Source: Saccharospirillum sp. MSK14-1 (lineage in GTDB: Bacteria; Pseudomonadota; Gammaproteobacteria; Pseudomonadales; Natronospirillaceae). From it: DNA of 64,000 nt. How positions within the stretch are numbered: position 1 is the first letter of the stretch; every line of letters begins with the position of its first letter. The notes under the pieces are model-generated. The model saw only the letters and a program-made list of their open reading frames with translations. It was not told the origin of the DNA and searched no databases. The translations under genes and the position numbers were made by a program. The DNA is taken from NCBI RefSeq assembly GCF_003054965.1, contig NZ_MIES01000033.1:1488001-1552000 (forward strand), written 5' to 3'. Positions 39,393 to 48,181 of the stretch are shown piece after piece.

Positions 39393-39480
39393 GGGGAGAC
39401 GCTGAACGCACGCTTCGCTGACGGGAGACGCTGGCTACAGCCACTAACAAGCGTCTTGCGTCTTCCGTTCAGCGCCTCCC
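39393..39480. repeat. Dispersed palindromic intergenic repeat, copy C
   Basis: 88 bp upstream of betI. The left arm has GGGGAGACGCTGAACGC and a second unit GACGGGAGACGCTGG. The right arm has AAGCGTCTTGCGTCTTCCG and CAGCGCCTCCC. The left arm shares 18 of 19 positions with copy D (GGGAGACGCTGAACGCAAG) by eye. It lies between betI and its probable operator, so it is in the betI leader. Confidence 0.7.
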
Positions 39481-39491
39481 GTTTTTATTAA

Positions 39492-39503
39492 TTGATCATT
39501 CAA
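39492..39503. promoter_or_regulatory. BetI-type operator
   Basis: TTGATCATTCAA is a near-perfect palindrome inside a larger AT-rich dyad (TTTTTATTA...TAAAAAA). It resembles the TTGAxxxxTCAA sites bound by BetI in enterobacteria. It is positioned upstream of betI, overlapping where its promoter is expected. Confidence 0.6.
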
Positions 39504-39745
39504 TAAAAAACACCCTAAAGCATTGAACCCTAAACTTCAACTTCCAGAAGCGACACCCGCTTATGACTGAAAGCGACGACATGGCGCCCTTTCAGGGCGG
39601 AAGATGCCCTGTTTCGGATCAAAATAAACTGTAGTGCACTAAGTAGATGCGACGCTGGATGCATCTGCACAAATGTTCCAGACAGCCGACAGCCCCGATG
39701 CTTCACTGTTACACTTCTGCCTAACGCCAATGCTGCCCAACCGCC

Positions 39746-40585
39746 ATGACCGCCGAAAATCGTCACTGGATTGATCTCAAACGAGACGCCGACAGCGGCA
39801 TCGAATCGTTGCGTGCGCATTTTCGCGGCCATGCCTACGACCCGCATTTTCACGACGACTACTGCATCGGCTACACCGAGCAAGGCGTGCAGCAGTTCAA
39901 TTGCCGCCGCCAGGTGCAGCGCTCGACACCGGGAAACGCCTTTTTGCTGGAACCGGGGGAAGTGCACGACGGCGAAGCGCCGCAACAGGAAGGCTTTACC
40001 TATCGCATTCTCTATTTGCCCAAAGACTGGGTACACACTCAGCTGAACGGACTGTTCGATACGCTGCCGGATCAATTCGAGTGGCACGTTGACGCCACCC
40101 TGTCGAATGACCGCCGCCTGATCGGCAGCATCGCCTCGGCCTTTCTGGCCTTACACCAGGGCGAATCACGGATGGTGCGCGACGCCTGCACCGACCAGAT
40201 GCTGACCCAGGCCACGGCGCACCTGCAATGGCGCAAACGCAGTGAAGATCCACGCCAGCCTCAACTGGCCGAGCGCGCCCGCGCCTACCTGCACGATCAC
40301 ATTCATCAGGACGTCGGTCTTACCGACCTTGCCCAAACGCTGAATACCGACCGCTTTCGTCTCAGCCGCGCCTTCAAAACCGCTTACGGACTCGCGCCTC
40401 ACGCCTATCTGATTCAGTTGCGGCTGACCCAGGCACGACGTCTGTTAGCGCTGGGCCAGACACCGGCGCAGGTTGCCGCCGACTTGTGCTTTGCCGATCA
40501 AAGCCATCTGGGTCGTTGGTTTCGTCGGGCCTATCAACTGACACCAGCCGATTACCGGCGCCGCTGCACGGACCTTCCAGACTGA
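39746..40585 (+). CDS. AraC-family transcriptional regulator with cupin sensor
   Basis: 279 residues. An N-terminal cupin domain (HFHDDYCIGYTEQG, then FLLEPGEVHDGE) is followed by two HTH motifs (VGLTDLAQTLNTDRFRLSRAF and QVAADLCFADQSHLGRWFRR). AraC proteins of this layout often control an adjacent LysE-type exporter, and one follows 57 bp downstream on the same strand. The effector is unknown. Confidence 0.9.
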   Translation: MTAENRHWIDLKRDADSGIESLRAHFRGHAYDPHFHDDYCIGYTEQGVQQFNCRRQVQRSTPGNAFLLEPGEVHDGEAPQQEGFTYRILYLPKDWVHTQLNGLFDTLPDQFEWHVDATLSNDRRLIGSIASAFLALHQGESRMVRDACTDQMLTQATAHLQWRKRSEDPRQPQLAERARAYLHDHIHQDVGLTDLAQTLNTDRFRLSRAFKTAYGLAPHAYLIQLRLTQARRLLALGQTPAQVAADLCFADQSHLGRWFRRAYQLTPADYRRRCTDLPD

Positions 40586-40642
40586 CGCCCCGGGCGCCAT
40601 CACACTGACGACTCCTTCTCGAAATGGTTGTTGGAGTCTGTT

Positions 40643-41236
40643 ATGCCCTTTGCCCTCTTCGCTTTCTTCGCTGTGATCACCCCCGGCCCGACCAACCTGC
40701 TGGCGCTGACTCAAGGCCAGCACGCTGGCTGGCGCAGTGTCTGGCCTTTTGCGCTGGCGTCGGCACTGGCGGCGTCGAGCATTGTGATGCTGGTGGTACT
40801 GGGGTTGGCCAATTGGCTGCTGGACACCGACTGGATTCGGCTGTCGCTCGCCTGGGCGGGAACACTCTGGTTGACCTGGCTGGCCATTTCCCTGGCGCGG
40901 GCGCCGGTTAATCTGGAAGCCGATCCCGACGCTAAACTGATCAGCTGGCCGACCGGGCTGGCATTGCAAGTGGTGAACACCAAAACCTGGTTGATGGCGG
41001 TCACCATCAGCAGCCTCTTTGCCGATCCGGCACAGCCGGTACTGCCTCAGGCGTTGCACCTGGCGGGCACTTTTTTCTCGTTGGTGATACCGGCCATCTT
41101 TTGTTGGGCCTGGCTCGGGGAAAGCGCCAATCGCTGGTTGCACAGTGTCAGCCAACATCGCTGGATGAATCGATTGCTGGCGCTGGCGTTATTGGTGACG
41201 GTCTGGTCGGCGTTAGTGGCTGGGCAAATCGGCTAG
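40643..41236 (+). CDS. LysE/RhtB-family amino-acid exporter
   Basis: Third LysE-type exporter, 197 residues, about six hydrophobic segments. The signature TPGPTNLLALTQGQ and VVNTKTWLMAVTI are present. The ATG at 40643 follows TTGGAG; an in-frame TTG at 40628 is a less likely start. It probably forms a unit with the preceding AraC gene. Sequence after its stop is repeat copy D. Confidence 0.87.
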   Translation: MPFALFAFFAVITPGPTNLLALTQGQHAGWRSVWPFALASALAASSIVMLVVLGLANWLLDTDWIRLSLAWAGTLWLTWLAISLARAPVNLEADPDAKLISWPTGLALQVVNTKTWLMAVTISSLFADPAQPVLPQALHLAGTFFSLVIPAIFCWAWLGESANRWLHSVSQHRWMNRLLALALLVTVWSALVAGQIG

Positions 41237-41242
41237 CGTTTT

Positions 41243-41340
41243 GCGGGAGACGCTTGACGGGAGACGCTGAACGCAAGTTACCGGTCGCGTTCAGTGGTTC
41301 CGTAGCTGGCGTCTCCCGTCTCCCATCATGCGTCTCCCGT
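41243..41340. repeat. Dispersed palindromic intergenic repeat, copy D
   Basis: The best-preserved copy. The left arm is GCGGGAGACGCTTGACGGGA continuing GACGCTGAACGC. The right arm is GGCGTCTCCCGTCTCCC followed by ATCATGCGTCTCCCGT. Each arm contains at least two units, so the element is an inverted array. Its last 15 bp run into the convergent tag-like gene and encode that protein's final residues TGDA and stop. Confidence 0.75.
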
Positions 41341-42000
41341 AGAAAGCGCCATCAACATACTCAGATGCGACAACGGCCAGCCCGATTGCTCGGCCAAGTC
41401 GTTAAACACCTCCTGCACCAATCGCAGATCGCGCTTAGCCGTGGGTTTGCGCGCGACGATGCCCGCATTGGTCAGCACTCGCACCACGTCACCGGACAGC
41501 ACAAAGGTGTCTTTGCCGGCCATGCGCAATAAGCGAGATGCCCCATCACCGCCCAGATGCACGCCCTCTTTGGAGAGCACTTGCCACAGTCCAACGATGT
41601 CGTCTTCCGGCCAGTCGGCGATAAAACGGCCAAAGCCGCCGTGCGACTTTGAACGCTGCTGCACCATCAAAGCGTTCACCGGGATGGTTTTCATCTTGCC
41701 CCAATGGCGAATCAGGCGTTCGTCCTGCATTAATTGTTCAAAGCGATCGTCATCGATCAACTGGCAGGCGCGCGGGTCAAAGCCCCAGAAGGCTTCTTCG
41801 AAAGCGGGCCAGCGCGCGTCAATCACCGAGTGCTTCATGCCCGCACGAAATACTCGGCGGCTGATCAGACTGAGCCAGTCGGCGTCGGAGCGATGGATCA
41901 ACGCATCGCGGCTGGCAACCAACGGCAGACGATCGGCAATGTCATCCTGGTGATGGTGCGCCAGTGCGTCGCGTTGCAGGTTAGCAAACGACAGCGTCAC
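41326..42000 (-). CDS. Tag-like DNA-3-methyladenine glycosylase I family protein
   Basis: 224 residues with a HhH glycosylase core. [33 protein letters not shown] and [15 protein letters not shown] align with the Tag core around its 3-methyladenine pocket. The family's zinc-snap ligands near the N-terminus (the RCxW and YHDxEWG segments) and at the C-terminus are missing, so substrate is uncertain. It overlaps msrB by 4 bp upstream, and its stop codon lies inside repeat copy D. Alkylated-base repair is the family role. Confidence 0.75.
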   Translation of the reverse strand: MTLSFANLQRDALAHHHQDDIADRLPLVASRDALIHRSDADWLSLISRRVFRAGMKHSVIDARWPAFEEAFWGFDPRACQLIDDDRFEQLMQDERLIRHWGKMKTIPVNALMVQQRSKSHGGFGRFIADWPEDDIVGLWQVLSKEGVHLGGDGASRLLRMAGKDTFVLSGDVVRVLTNAGIVARKPTAKRDLRLVQEVFNDLAEQSGWPLSHLSMLMALSTGDA

Positions 42001-42401
42001 TCTGGCTTTGCCTCATCCAGATTCAGCGACGCTGAATTGATGCAATAGCGCATGCCCGTGGGTTCCGGGCCGTCTGGAAACACATGACCTAGGTGCGCAT
42101 CGCAACTGGCACACAACACTTCAATGCGATGCATGCCGTGGGAAAAATCGTCGCGTTCAACAATGGCATTGCGATCCAACGACTGATAGAAGCTCGGCCA
42201 ACCACAACCGGCATCAAATTTAGTGCTGGCATTAAACAGCTCACTGCCGCAGCAAATACAGCGATAGATGCCCGGCTTATCGGTGTCCCAATACGCACCG
42301 GTAAACGGACGTTCAGTGCCGGCTTGCCGAGTGACGTGGTATTGCTCCTCGGTCAACTGTTCACGCCACTGAGCATCAGTTTTGACGATTTTATCGGACA
42401 T
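41997..42401 (-). CDS. msrB: Peptide methionine-R-sulfoxide reductase
   Basis: 134-residue cytoplasmic repair enzyme reducing methionine-R-sulfoxide. Two CxxC zinc motifs are seen (CICCGSELF and CASCDAHLG), with GCGWPSFY and the catalytic Cys in RYCINSASL. The start at 42401 ([16 protein letters not shown]) follows GAGGT; a longer in-frame reading has no similarity. Its stop overlaps the tag-like start (ATGA), coupling two repair functions. It diverges from alaA. Confidence 0.95.
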   Translation of the reverse strand: MSDKIVKTDAQWREQLTEEQYHVTRQAGTERPFTGAYWDTDKPGIYRCICCGSELFNASTKFDAGCGWPSFYQSLDRNAIVERDDFSHGMHRIEVLCASCDAHLGHVFPDGPEPTGMRYCINSASLNLDEAKPE

Positions 42402-42520
42402 AGGGACCTCCCATAGGAAATAACGATGCGCGGGTTTATACTGATTTGCGCAACAGACTGCCCTGGACAATGGCGTCTTTCGCCCGCCCTTCAAGGTCTG
42501 CGTCACTCACGACGACCCGC

Positions 42521-42548
42521 AAAGCGCCCTTTTCGAAAGCGCCCTTTT
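42521..42548. repeat. Tandem direct repeat AAAGCGCCCTTTT upstream of alaA
   Basis: Two perfect 13-bp copies start 15 bp apart (42521 and 42536), followed by a partial inverted TTTAAAAAGAGCCC. The position, 45 bp before the alaA start, fits a regulatory site, but no regulator is recognised. Confidence 0.35.
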
Positions 42549-42592
42549 TAAAAAGAGCCCTCTCCGTTCGCTGTAAACTGCTTGGGAGTTTC

Positions 42593-43810
42593 ATGAAAAC
42601 GCTGCACAAATCGCACAAGCTGGCCAACGTGTTTTATGACATTCGCGGCCCGGTGCTCGACGAAGCTCGTCGACTGGAAGATGAAGGTCACCGCATTCTC
42701 AAACTGAATATCGGCAACCCCAAACCCTTCGGTTTCGATGCGCCGGATGAAATCATCACTGACGTCATTCGCAACCTGCCGCAAGGTGAAGGTTACAGCG
42801 ATTCCAAAGGGCTGTATTCGGCACGCAAAGCGGTGATGCAGTATTACCAGCAGCGCGATGTGAAAGGCGTGGAAATCGATGACATTTATCTGGGCAACGG
42901 CGTCAGCGAACTGATCCAGCTGGCGTGCATGGGGCTGATCAACAACGGAGATGAAATCCTGGTACCGGCGCCGGATTACCCACTGTGGACCGGCGCCATT
43001 ACGCTCTCCGGTGGTACCGCCGCGCACTATATCTGCGATGAGCAATCGGACTGGTTCCCAGACCCGGCCGACATCCGTGCCAAGATCACCGAAAACACCA
43101 AAGCCATCGTGCTGATCAACCCGAATAACCCGACCGGTGCGGTTTACTCCAAAGCACTGCTGCTCGAGGTGATTGAGATCGCCCGCGAACACGGCCTGGT
43201 GATACTGGCCGATGAAATCTACGACAAGATTCTTTACGACGATGCCCTCCATCATTGCCTGGCGGCGCTGTCGGACGATGTACTGACCATCACGTTCAAT
43301 GGTCTGTCGAAAGCCTACCGCCTGGCCGGTTTTCGTTCCGGCTGGATGATGGTCAGCGGACCGAAATATCAAGCCACCGACTTTATCGAAGGCTTGAACA
43401 TGCTCGCCAATATGCGCCTGTGCGCCAACGTACCCGCCCAGCATGCGATTCAGACCGCGCTCGGCGGTTACCAAAGCATCAATGATCTGATCATTCCCGG
43501 TGGCCGCATGCGCGACCAACGCGACCTGTGCTGGGAGATGATCGATGCCATCCCGGGTTTGTCGTGCGTCAAACCCAAGGGCGCGCTCTATATGTTCGTC
43601 AAAGTCGACAAACAGAAATTCAATTTGAGCGACGACGAACGACTGGTGCTGGACCTATTGCGTCAGGAAAAAATCCTCTTGGTCCACGGGCGCGGTTTTA
43701 ACTGGCCGGACATTGATCATTTCCGCATCGTCTTCCTGCCACCGCGTGAGACTCTGCAGGATGCCATGGAACGGATGGGGCGTTTCTTCGGTCACTACCG
43801 TCAGGCTTAA
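42593..43810 (+). CDS. alaA: Glutamate-pyruvate aminotransferase AlaA
   Basis: 405-residue PLP-dependent class I aminotransferase making alanine from pyruvate and glutamate. LNIGNPKPFGFDAPDEI, PNNPTGAVYSKALL, LADEIYDKILYD and the PLP-lysine motif GLSKAYRLAGFRSGW are typical of AlaA. The ATG at 42593 follows GGGAG; a 49-codon upstream extension is low-complexity and rejected. Its stop overlaps the convergent esterase gene by 4 bp. Confidence 0.94.
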   Translation: MKTLHKSHKLANVFYDIRGPVLDEARRLEDEGHRILKLNIGNPKPFGFDAPDEIITDVIRNLPQGEGYSDSKGLYSARKAVMQYYQQRDVKGVEIDDIYLGNGVSELIQLACMGLINNGDEILVPAPDYPLWTGAITLSGGTAAHYICDEQSDWFPDPADIRAKITENTKAIVLINPNNPTGAVYSKALLLEVIEIAREHGLVILADEIYDKILYDDALHHCLAALSDDVLTITFNGLSKAYRLAGFRSGWMMVSGPKYQATDFIEGLNMLANMRLCANVPAQHAIQTALGGYQSINDLIIPGGRMRDQRDLCWEMIDAIPGLSCVKPKGALYMFVKVDKQKFNLSDDERLVLDLLRQEKILLVHGRGFNWPDIDHFRIVFLPPRETLQDAMERMGRFFGHYRQA

Positions 43811-44712
43811 CGCCCGGCCAGTAGCTGGCGGCTGAGGAAATCGCCCAAGGCCGCCAGCGACGCATCCGCTTCCGGCAACCGACCGGCGTAGCTCTGCCAG
43901 ACATGCCACAGCTGCGGCCAGACCTCTAAGTGAGCGGTCACCCCCGCCTGTTCCGCGCGACGCACCAGTGCGACCGAATCGTCCAGCAAGGTTTCGTAGT
44001 CGCCGACATGAATCTGCATCGGCGGCAAGCCACGAAAATCGGCAAATAAAGGGGATATTTCAACGTGATCCAGAGCGTAATCCGCAGCATAGCGCTCGGC
44101 TGCCAACGCCAGCCCCTCGGGTGTGGGAAAGAACGGATCAACCTGCGCCCGGCTTTGATGACTGTCGCCGCTGAGCGTTAAATCGGTCCAGGGTGATAAC
44201 AGTGCCAGCGCCACGGTGGGCAACTGCTGATCGCGCAACCGCAACGCCGTCGCCAAGGCCAATCCACCACCGGCAGAGTCGCCCGCCAGGGCCACCGGTC
44301 CGTCTTTTTGCAACGCCTGATAACTCGCTAACGCATCCTCCAATCCAGCCGGAAACGGATGCTCCGGTGCCAGACGATAGTCCGGCAACCACAGACGATG
44401 ACCGGTGGCCTGAGCCAGATGCGCCGCCAGGTTCAAATGCGTCATCGACGACCCTGTCTGGTAAGCCCCGCCATGCAGAAACAACACCGTGCCAAACGAA
44501 CGCACCTTGGCGGGCAACAACCAACGCCCTGGCACACCCGCCAGAGTTTCAACCTTAACGCTCATATCCGGCGGTAGACGCAACGTCATCTGAGCAAAGT
44601 CTTCCTGGGCGGCACGTTCTTGCGCCAGGGTTTGGCGTTCGGCGCGCAACCGATCCATCTGGCGCTGCAATAACTGATAATAACGCTCGGCTTTGGGACT
44701 GATCATAAACAT
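43807..44712 (-). CDS. Alpha/beta hydrolase of the hormone-sensitive-lipase family
   Basis: About 301 residues. It shows the oxyanion motif FLHGGAYQTG, nucleophile elbow GDSAGGG, DPFFP and the catalytic His in WPQLWHVWQ, all typical of HSL-type (family IV) carboxylesterases. The natural substrate is unknown. The ATG at 44712 has no clear Shine-Dalgarno; GTG at 44748 or ATG at 44706 are alternatives. The end overlaps alaA by 4 bp. Confidence 0.87.
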   Translation of the reverse strand: MFMISPKAERYYQLLQRQMDRLRAERQTLAQERAAQEDFAQMTLRLPPDMSVKVETLAGVPGRWLLPAKVRSFGTVLFLHGGAYQTGSSMTHLNLAAHLAQATGHRLWLPDYRLAPEHPFPAGLEDALASYQALQKDGPVALAGDSAGGGLALATALRLRDQQLPTVALALLSPWTDLTLSGDSHQSRAQVDPFFPTPEGLALAAERYAADYALDHVEISPLFADFRGLPPMQIHVGDYETLLDDSVALVRRAEQAGVTAHLEVWPQLWHVWQSYAGRLPEADASLAALGDFLSRQLLAGR

Positions 44713-44872
44713 CGTTTGAATCGCGAAAAACGGCCCCACTATAGCCACCTTTTGACATCGCTGGGAGCGATTTGCTCCACCGTAGGCGGACTGGACAAGC
44801 CCGCCCGCTTGACCGATGGTACTGCTTGCCCCTCCCGCCCCTGCGCCATTAAGCCATTAAACGAGGCCGCCT

Positions 44873-46729
44873 GTGACTGACGTCTTACTGATTGCATTTC
44901 TGTTTTTGATTGCGGGTGTCTTCGCCGTGCCCATTGCTGCTCGACTGGGTTTGGGCTCAGTACTCGGCTACCTGCTGGCCGGCGTGCTGATCAGCCCATT
45001 GCTGACCATCCTGGGCGTCGACCTGGTCGCGGTTCAGCACTTCGCCGAATTCGGCGTGGTCATGATGCTGTTTCTGGTTGGGCTGGAACTCAACCCGCAA
45101 CAACTGTGGGCGATGCGGCGCAAGCTGATCGGCCTGGGCGGTTCACAGGTGGGGGTAACCACCGCAGCGGTGATGGGCATTGCCATGCTGCTCGGCCAGC
45201 CGTGGCAAATTGCCCTGGCCATTGGCTTGGTACTGTCGCTGTCATCGACGGCCATCGTGTTGCAGACCCTCAATGAAAAAGGCTTGATGCAAAGCGACGG
45301 CGGCAAAGCCAGCTTTGCGGTGTTGCTGTTCCAAGACATTGCCGTTATCCCCATGCTGGCCTTAATTCCGCTGCTGGCACTGGGCGACATTCACAGCAGC
45401 AGTGATAGTCATGGCGCAGGTCTTAGCTTGGTTGACGGCCTCGTCGGTTGGCAAACCGCGTTGGTCACCATCGCCGCTGTGGCGTTCGTACTGATCATCG
45501 GAACCTATCTTGCCCGACCGCTGCTGCGCTTTGTGGCCAGCGCCCAACTGCGAGAACTGTTCACCGGCGCAGCACTGTTGTTGGTGATTGGCATTGCCTT
45601 ACTGATGAGCCTGGTCGGTTTGTCACCGGCACTGGGGACCTTCCTGGCGGGTTTGGTATTGGGTAACAGCGAATATCGACACGAGCTCGAAGCCGACATC
45701 CAGCCCTTTAAAGCCTTATTGCTCGGTCTGTTCTTTATGACGGTCGGCGCGGGCATTAACTTTGTATTGCTGTTCGACGAATTCGCCGTCTTACTGGGTT
45801 TAACGCTGGGGCTGATTGTCCTGAAAGCGGTTATTTTAGGAACACTGGCCTACGTTTTTCGCATTCGAGGTTCCGATAAATCACTCACCGCCATCGCGCT
45901 TGCACAGGCCGGTGAATTTGGGTTTGTGTTGTTGTCATTCAGCGTCAGCAACGCCGTTCTGCCCAGTGCCATTGCCGATCGCCTGATGCTCGTCATTGGC
46001 CTTTCAATGATTTTGACACCCTTGCTGTTTTTGGCTTTCGAGCATTGGATCGTACCCCGTCACGCGCGGCCGGAAGGACGAATGGATGAAAAAATTGAAC
46101 AGGGAGATGTGCTGATTCTGGGGCATGGCAGAGTCGGAGGTATCGTCAATCGCATGATGCGCGCCAGTGGATTTAACACCACGGTTATCGACTACAGCTC
46201 AACCCAGTTGGAAATGTTGCGCACCTTCGGTCTGCGGGTTTTCTTCGGCGACGCCACCCGACCGGATTTACTGGAAGCGGCGGGCATTGAAAACACCAAA
46301 GTGGTGGTGGTCGCCATCGACGGCAAAGATGAAATCACCAAGCTCGTTCACTACATACATAAAACCTACCCAACTGTTCATATCACCGCTCGCGCCTATG
46401 ATCGCTTTCATGTTTACGATCTCTGGTACGCCGGTTGCCGTGACGTCATCCGCGAAACCTACGACAGCTCGATCCGTCTGGGACGATCGGCGATTGAAGC
46501 CATGGGTCTGTCGCGTGAGCGCGCACAATTTATTGCCGACGAGTTCGAGAAGGTGGATCGACGCTCCATGGTGGAAGTATCAGAGCTGTGGGATCCCAAT
46601 ATTCCAACGCTGGAAAACCAGCCGTACATCGAAAAAGTGCGTGAAATGACGCGCGATTGGGAAGAGATGTTACAAGGCCGGCTGTACCCCAGTGAACTGG
46701 ACGAAGAAGACAATAAAACCAGCCGTTAA
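44873..46729 (+). CDS. KefB/KefC-type monovalent cation:proton antiporter (CPA2) with RCK domain
   Basis: 618 residues: about 12-13 membrane segments followed by a cytoplasmic TrkA-N domain (VLILGHGRVGGIVNRMM, then RVFFGDATRPDLLEAAG). GLGSVLGYLLAGVLISP, GLELNPQQLW and SFAVLLFQDIAVIP are shared with KefB and KefC, which release K+ under control of glutathione adducts. The start is GTG after ACGAGG. No KefF/KefG ancillary gene is adjacent, so glutathione gating is not assured. Confidence 0.9.
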   Translation: MTDVLLIAFLFLIAGVFAVPIAARLGLGSVLGYLLAGVLISPLLTILGVDLVAVQHFAEFGVVMMLFLVGLELNPQQLWAMRRKLIGLGGSQVGVTTAAVMGIAMLLGQPWQIALAIGLVLSLSSTAIVLQTLNEKGLMQSDGGKASFAVLLFQDIAVIPMLALIPLLALGDIHSSSDSHGAGLSLVDGLVGWQTALVTIAAVAFVLIIGTYLARPLLRFVASAQLRELFTGAALLLVIGIALLMSLVGLSPALGTFLAGLVLGNSEYRHELEADIQPFKALLLGLFFMTVGAGINFVLLFDEFAVLLGLTLGLIVLKAVILGTLAYVFRIRGSDKSLTAIALAQAGEFGFVLLSFSVSNAVLPSAIADRLMLVIGLSMILTPLLFLAFEHWIVPRHARPEGRMDEKIEQGDVLILGHGRVGGIVNRMMRASGFNTTVIDYSSTQLEMLRTFGLRVFFGDATRPDLLEAAGIENTKVVVVAIDGKDEITKLVHYIHKTYPTVHITARAYDRFHVYDLWYAGCRDVIRETYDSSIRLGRSAIEAMGLSRERAQFIADEFEKVDRRSMVEVSELWDPNIPTLENQPYIEKVREMTRDWEEMLQGRLYPSELDEEDNKTSR

Positions 46730-46736
46730 CTTAACA

Positions 46737-46764
46737 GCGTAGGCGGTTCTGCAACCGCCTACGC
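46737..46764. terminator. Bidirectional terminator hairpin
   Basis: A perfect 12-bp stem GCGTAGGCGGTT / AACCGCCTACGC with a CTGC loop lies 8 bp after the antiporter stop and 9 bp before the end of the convergent SRPBCC gene. There is no strong U-tract. Confidence 0.7.
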
Positions 46765-46773
46765 GCTACTCAA

Positions 46774-47187
46774 CTAAGTCATTTTATGTTCAACATGACG
46801 AGCAAACCGATCGAGAATGGCCTGCCAACCCTGGCGCTGCAATTCGGCCGTATTCTGATCTTCGCTATCAAAGGACTCAGTCACCACAACACCCGATTCT
46901 GTCGTCTCAAACTCAATGACGACTTCACGATCATCATCCATGCGATAAGCCAGTAGAATCGGCACCTCTACCTGAGTAAAAGTACCCTCGAAATCGAAGC
47001 CGCCACTGCCATCGCGTGCTTCCATCCGATAATTGAAACGACCGCCCACTTGCAAATCAATCTGACTGCGCGGGTTATGCCAATCATCCGAAGCGGCATT
47101 CCATTGGTTGATATCGTCCGGTGTGGTCCAGGCCTGCCAAACGGCATCTAAGGGCGCTTGAACCGTTGTGCTAATGGTTATTCTCAT
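46774..47187 (-). CDS. SRPBCC/AHSA1-family protein
   Basis: 137 residues of the START-like AHSA1 type. TVQAPLDAVWQAWTTPDDINQW, GGRFNYRMEARDGSGGFDFEG (shortened) and the C-terminal GWQAILDRFARHVE are family hallmarks. Bacterial members bind small hydrophobic molecules or act in stress and resistance, but no specific role can be assigned. The upstream 271 bp contain an inverted repeat and a Fur-like sequence. Confidence 0.88.
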   Translation of the reverse strand: MRITISTTVQAPLDAVWQAWTTPDDINQWNAASDDWHNPRSQIDLQVGGRFNYRMEARDGSGGFDFEGTFTQVEVPILLAYRMDDDREVVIEFETTESGVVVTESFDSEDQNTAELQRQGWQAILDRFARHVEHKMT

Positions 47188-47212
47188 CTCAACTCCCGAT
47201 CAGGTTACTTCA

Positions 47213-47248
47213 ACTAAAGCATTTCTTTTTTTTGGGTATTGCTTTAGT
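47213..47248. promoter_or_regulatory. Inverted repeat upstream of the SRPBCC gene
   Basis: ACTAAAGCA (47213-47221) and TGCTTTAGT (47240-47248) are perfect 9-bp arms around an 18-bp spacer containing eight consecutive T. They lie 26 bp upstream of the SRPBCC start, so they could be an operator or a leader hairpin. Confidence 0.4.
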
Positions 47249-47287
47249 CGAATGAGTCACCGATTAATCGACAACATCGTGAATTAA

Positions 47288-47377
47288 TTATCACGGACGC
47301 CAGTACAACCCATTCTGGAAGCGGACCTGAACACCCTGGAACGCGATATTCAGAGCGCATACTTATCACGGAGATAA
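47288..47377 (+). pseudogene. Possible 3' remnant of a lost gene
   Basis: An open stretch between TAA codons reads LSRTPVQPILEADLNTLERD then IQSAYLSRR. It has coding-like composition (amphipathic, charged) but no start codon and no ribosome-binding site. It may be the tail of a deleted gene or chance. Confidence 0.2.
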
Positions 47378-47380
47378 CGG

Positions 47381-47396
47381 TATAATCATTCTCGTT
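47381..47396. promoter_or_regulatory. Fur-box-like sequence
   Basis: TATAATCATTCTCGTT matches 13 of 16 positions of the Fur consensus segment GATAATCATTATCATT. It lies 194 bp upstream of the SRPBCC gene and 62 bp past the end of the DUF1275 gene, so its target is unclear. Confidence 0.3.
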
Positions 47397-47458
47397 CGGC
47401 CGCCAGGGTTAACCATTCCTTGCCGTAATCAATGGTCAAACGATTGCCCTGAGTTCAC

Positions 47459-48118
47459 CTACGTCAACCTTACTCGGTAGCGGTGATACAGCAACGCCAA
47501 CACAGCGCAAATAACGGCCGGTACCGATAAAGCAACAAAATGCAGCCAGGAAAATAACCAGGCCCCCAAACTGCCACCTCCAATAAAACCGACGATGATC
47601 AGTAAAAACAAAATCAGTTTGCGCTTATCAAAGGATTCCCCACGCAACCAACCGCCAATCAACAGTCCCAGGTCGGTGAACAAACCAGTCAGGTGGGTGG
47701 TTCGAATGACAGCGCCGCTGTAGGTCGTCACTAAAGCGTTCTGCATACCGCAGGCGGCTGAGGCAAAGTACTGGCCGTAGACCGAATTATTTTCCAATAA
47801 CAGCAAAGCAACCGTCAGCAACACCGCTTCCAACAACAAAAGCGTTTCGTAGTGTCGGCCAAGCTTCAATGCACTGTCACGCAGCAATAGACCCGAGACC
47901 ACAGCGCCCAACAGGAAACTGATCAGTACGGCCAACAACTGCGCACTGTGGGCCATACTGACTTGCGACAGACTGGTTCCAAGCAGCGTGGCCGTACCCG
48001 ATAAATGAGAAATGGCCTGATGCTCGACGCCAAGCAGACCTATCGCATTAATGCACCCAGCCACCAATGCCAGGGTGAATGCCCCATACTCAACCCAAGG
48101 TGGTAACCGAGATAACAT
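47459..48118 (-). CDS. YoaK/DUF1275-family membrane protein
   Basis: 219-residue inner-membrane protein with about six hydrophobic segments. ALVAGCINAIGLLGVEHQAISHLSGTAT (shortened) and GMQNALVTTYSGAVIRTTHLTG match the DUF1275 pattern. No biochemical role is established for the family. It is followed by the Fur-like region and preceded by a separate hydrolase gene 63 bp upstream. Confidence 0.88.
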   Translation of the reverse strand: MLSRLPPWVEYGAFTLALVAGCINAIGLLGVEHQAISHLSGTATLLGTSLSQVSMAHSAQLLAVLISFLLGAVVSGLLLRDSALKLGRHYETLLLLEAVLLTVALLLLENNSVYGQYFASAACGMQNALVTTYSGAVIRTTHLTGLFTDLGLLIGGWLRGESFDKRKLILFLLIIVGFIGGGSLGAWLFSWLHFVALSVPAVICAVLALLYHRYRVRLT

Positions 48119-48181
48119 GTATCCTCCTATCGAGACAGCGATCTGTTTATCCGATAGCCCCTTCGATTAAGGCCCGACGAT

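Larger units (their letters stand above)
39375..39745. other. betI/AraC divergent intergenic region (371 bp)
   Basis: Contains, from left to right, repeat copy C, the BetI-type palindrome, and a small hairpin CGCCCT-TTC-AGGGCG at 39585-39599. I see no open reading frame with a ribosome-binding site. The AraC gene promoter should lie in the right 100 bp, but no convincing consensus is visible. Confidence 0.6.

Noticed and set aside
42548-43519. Minus-strand open frame of 323 codons antisense to alaA
   Set aside because: Shadow of alaA, which has complete aminotransferase motifs.
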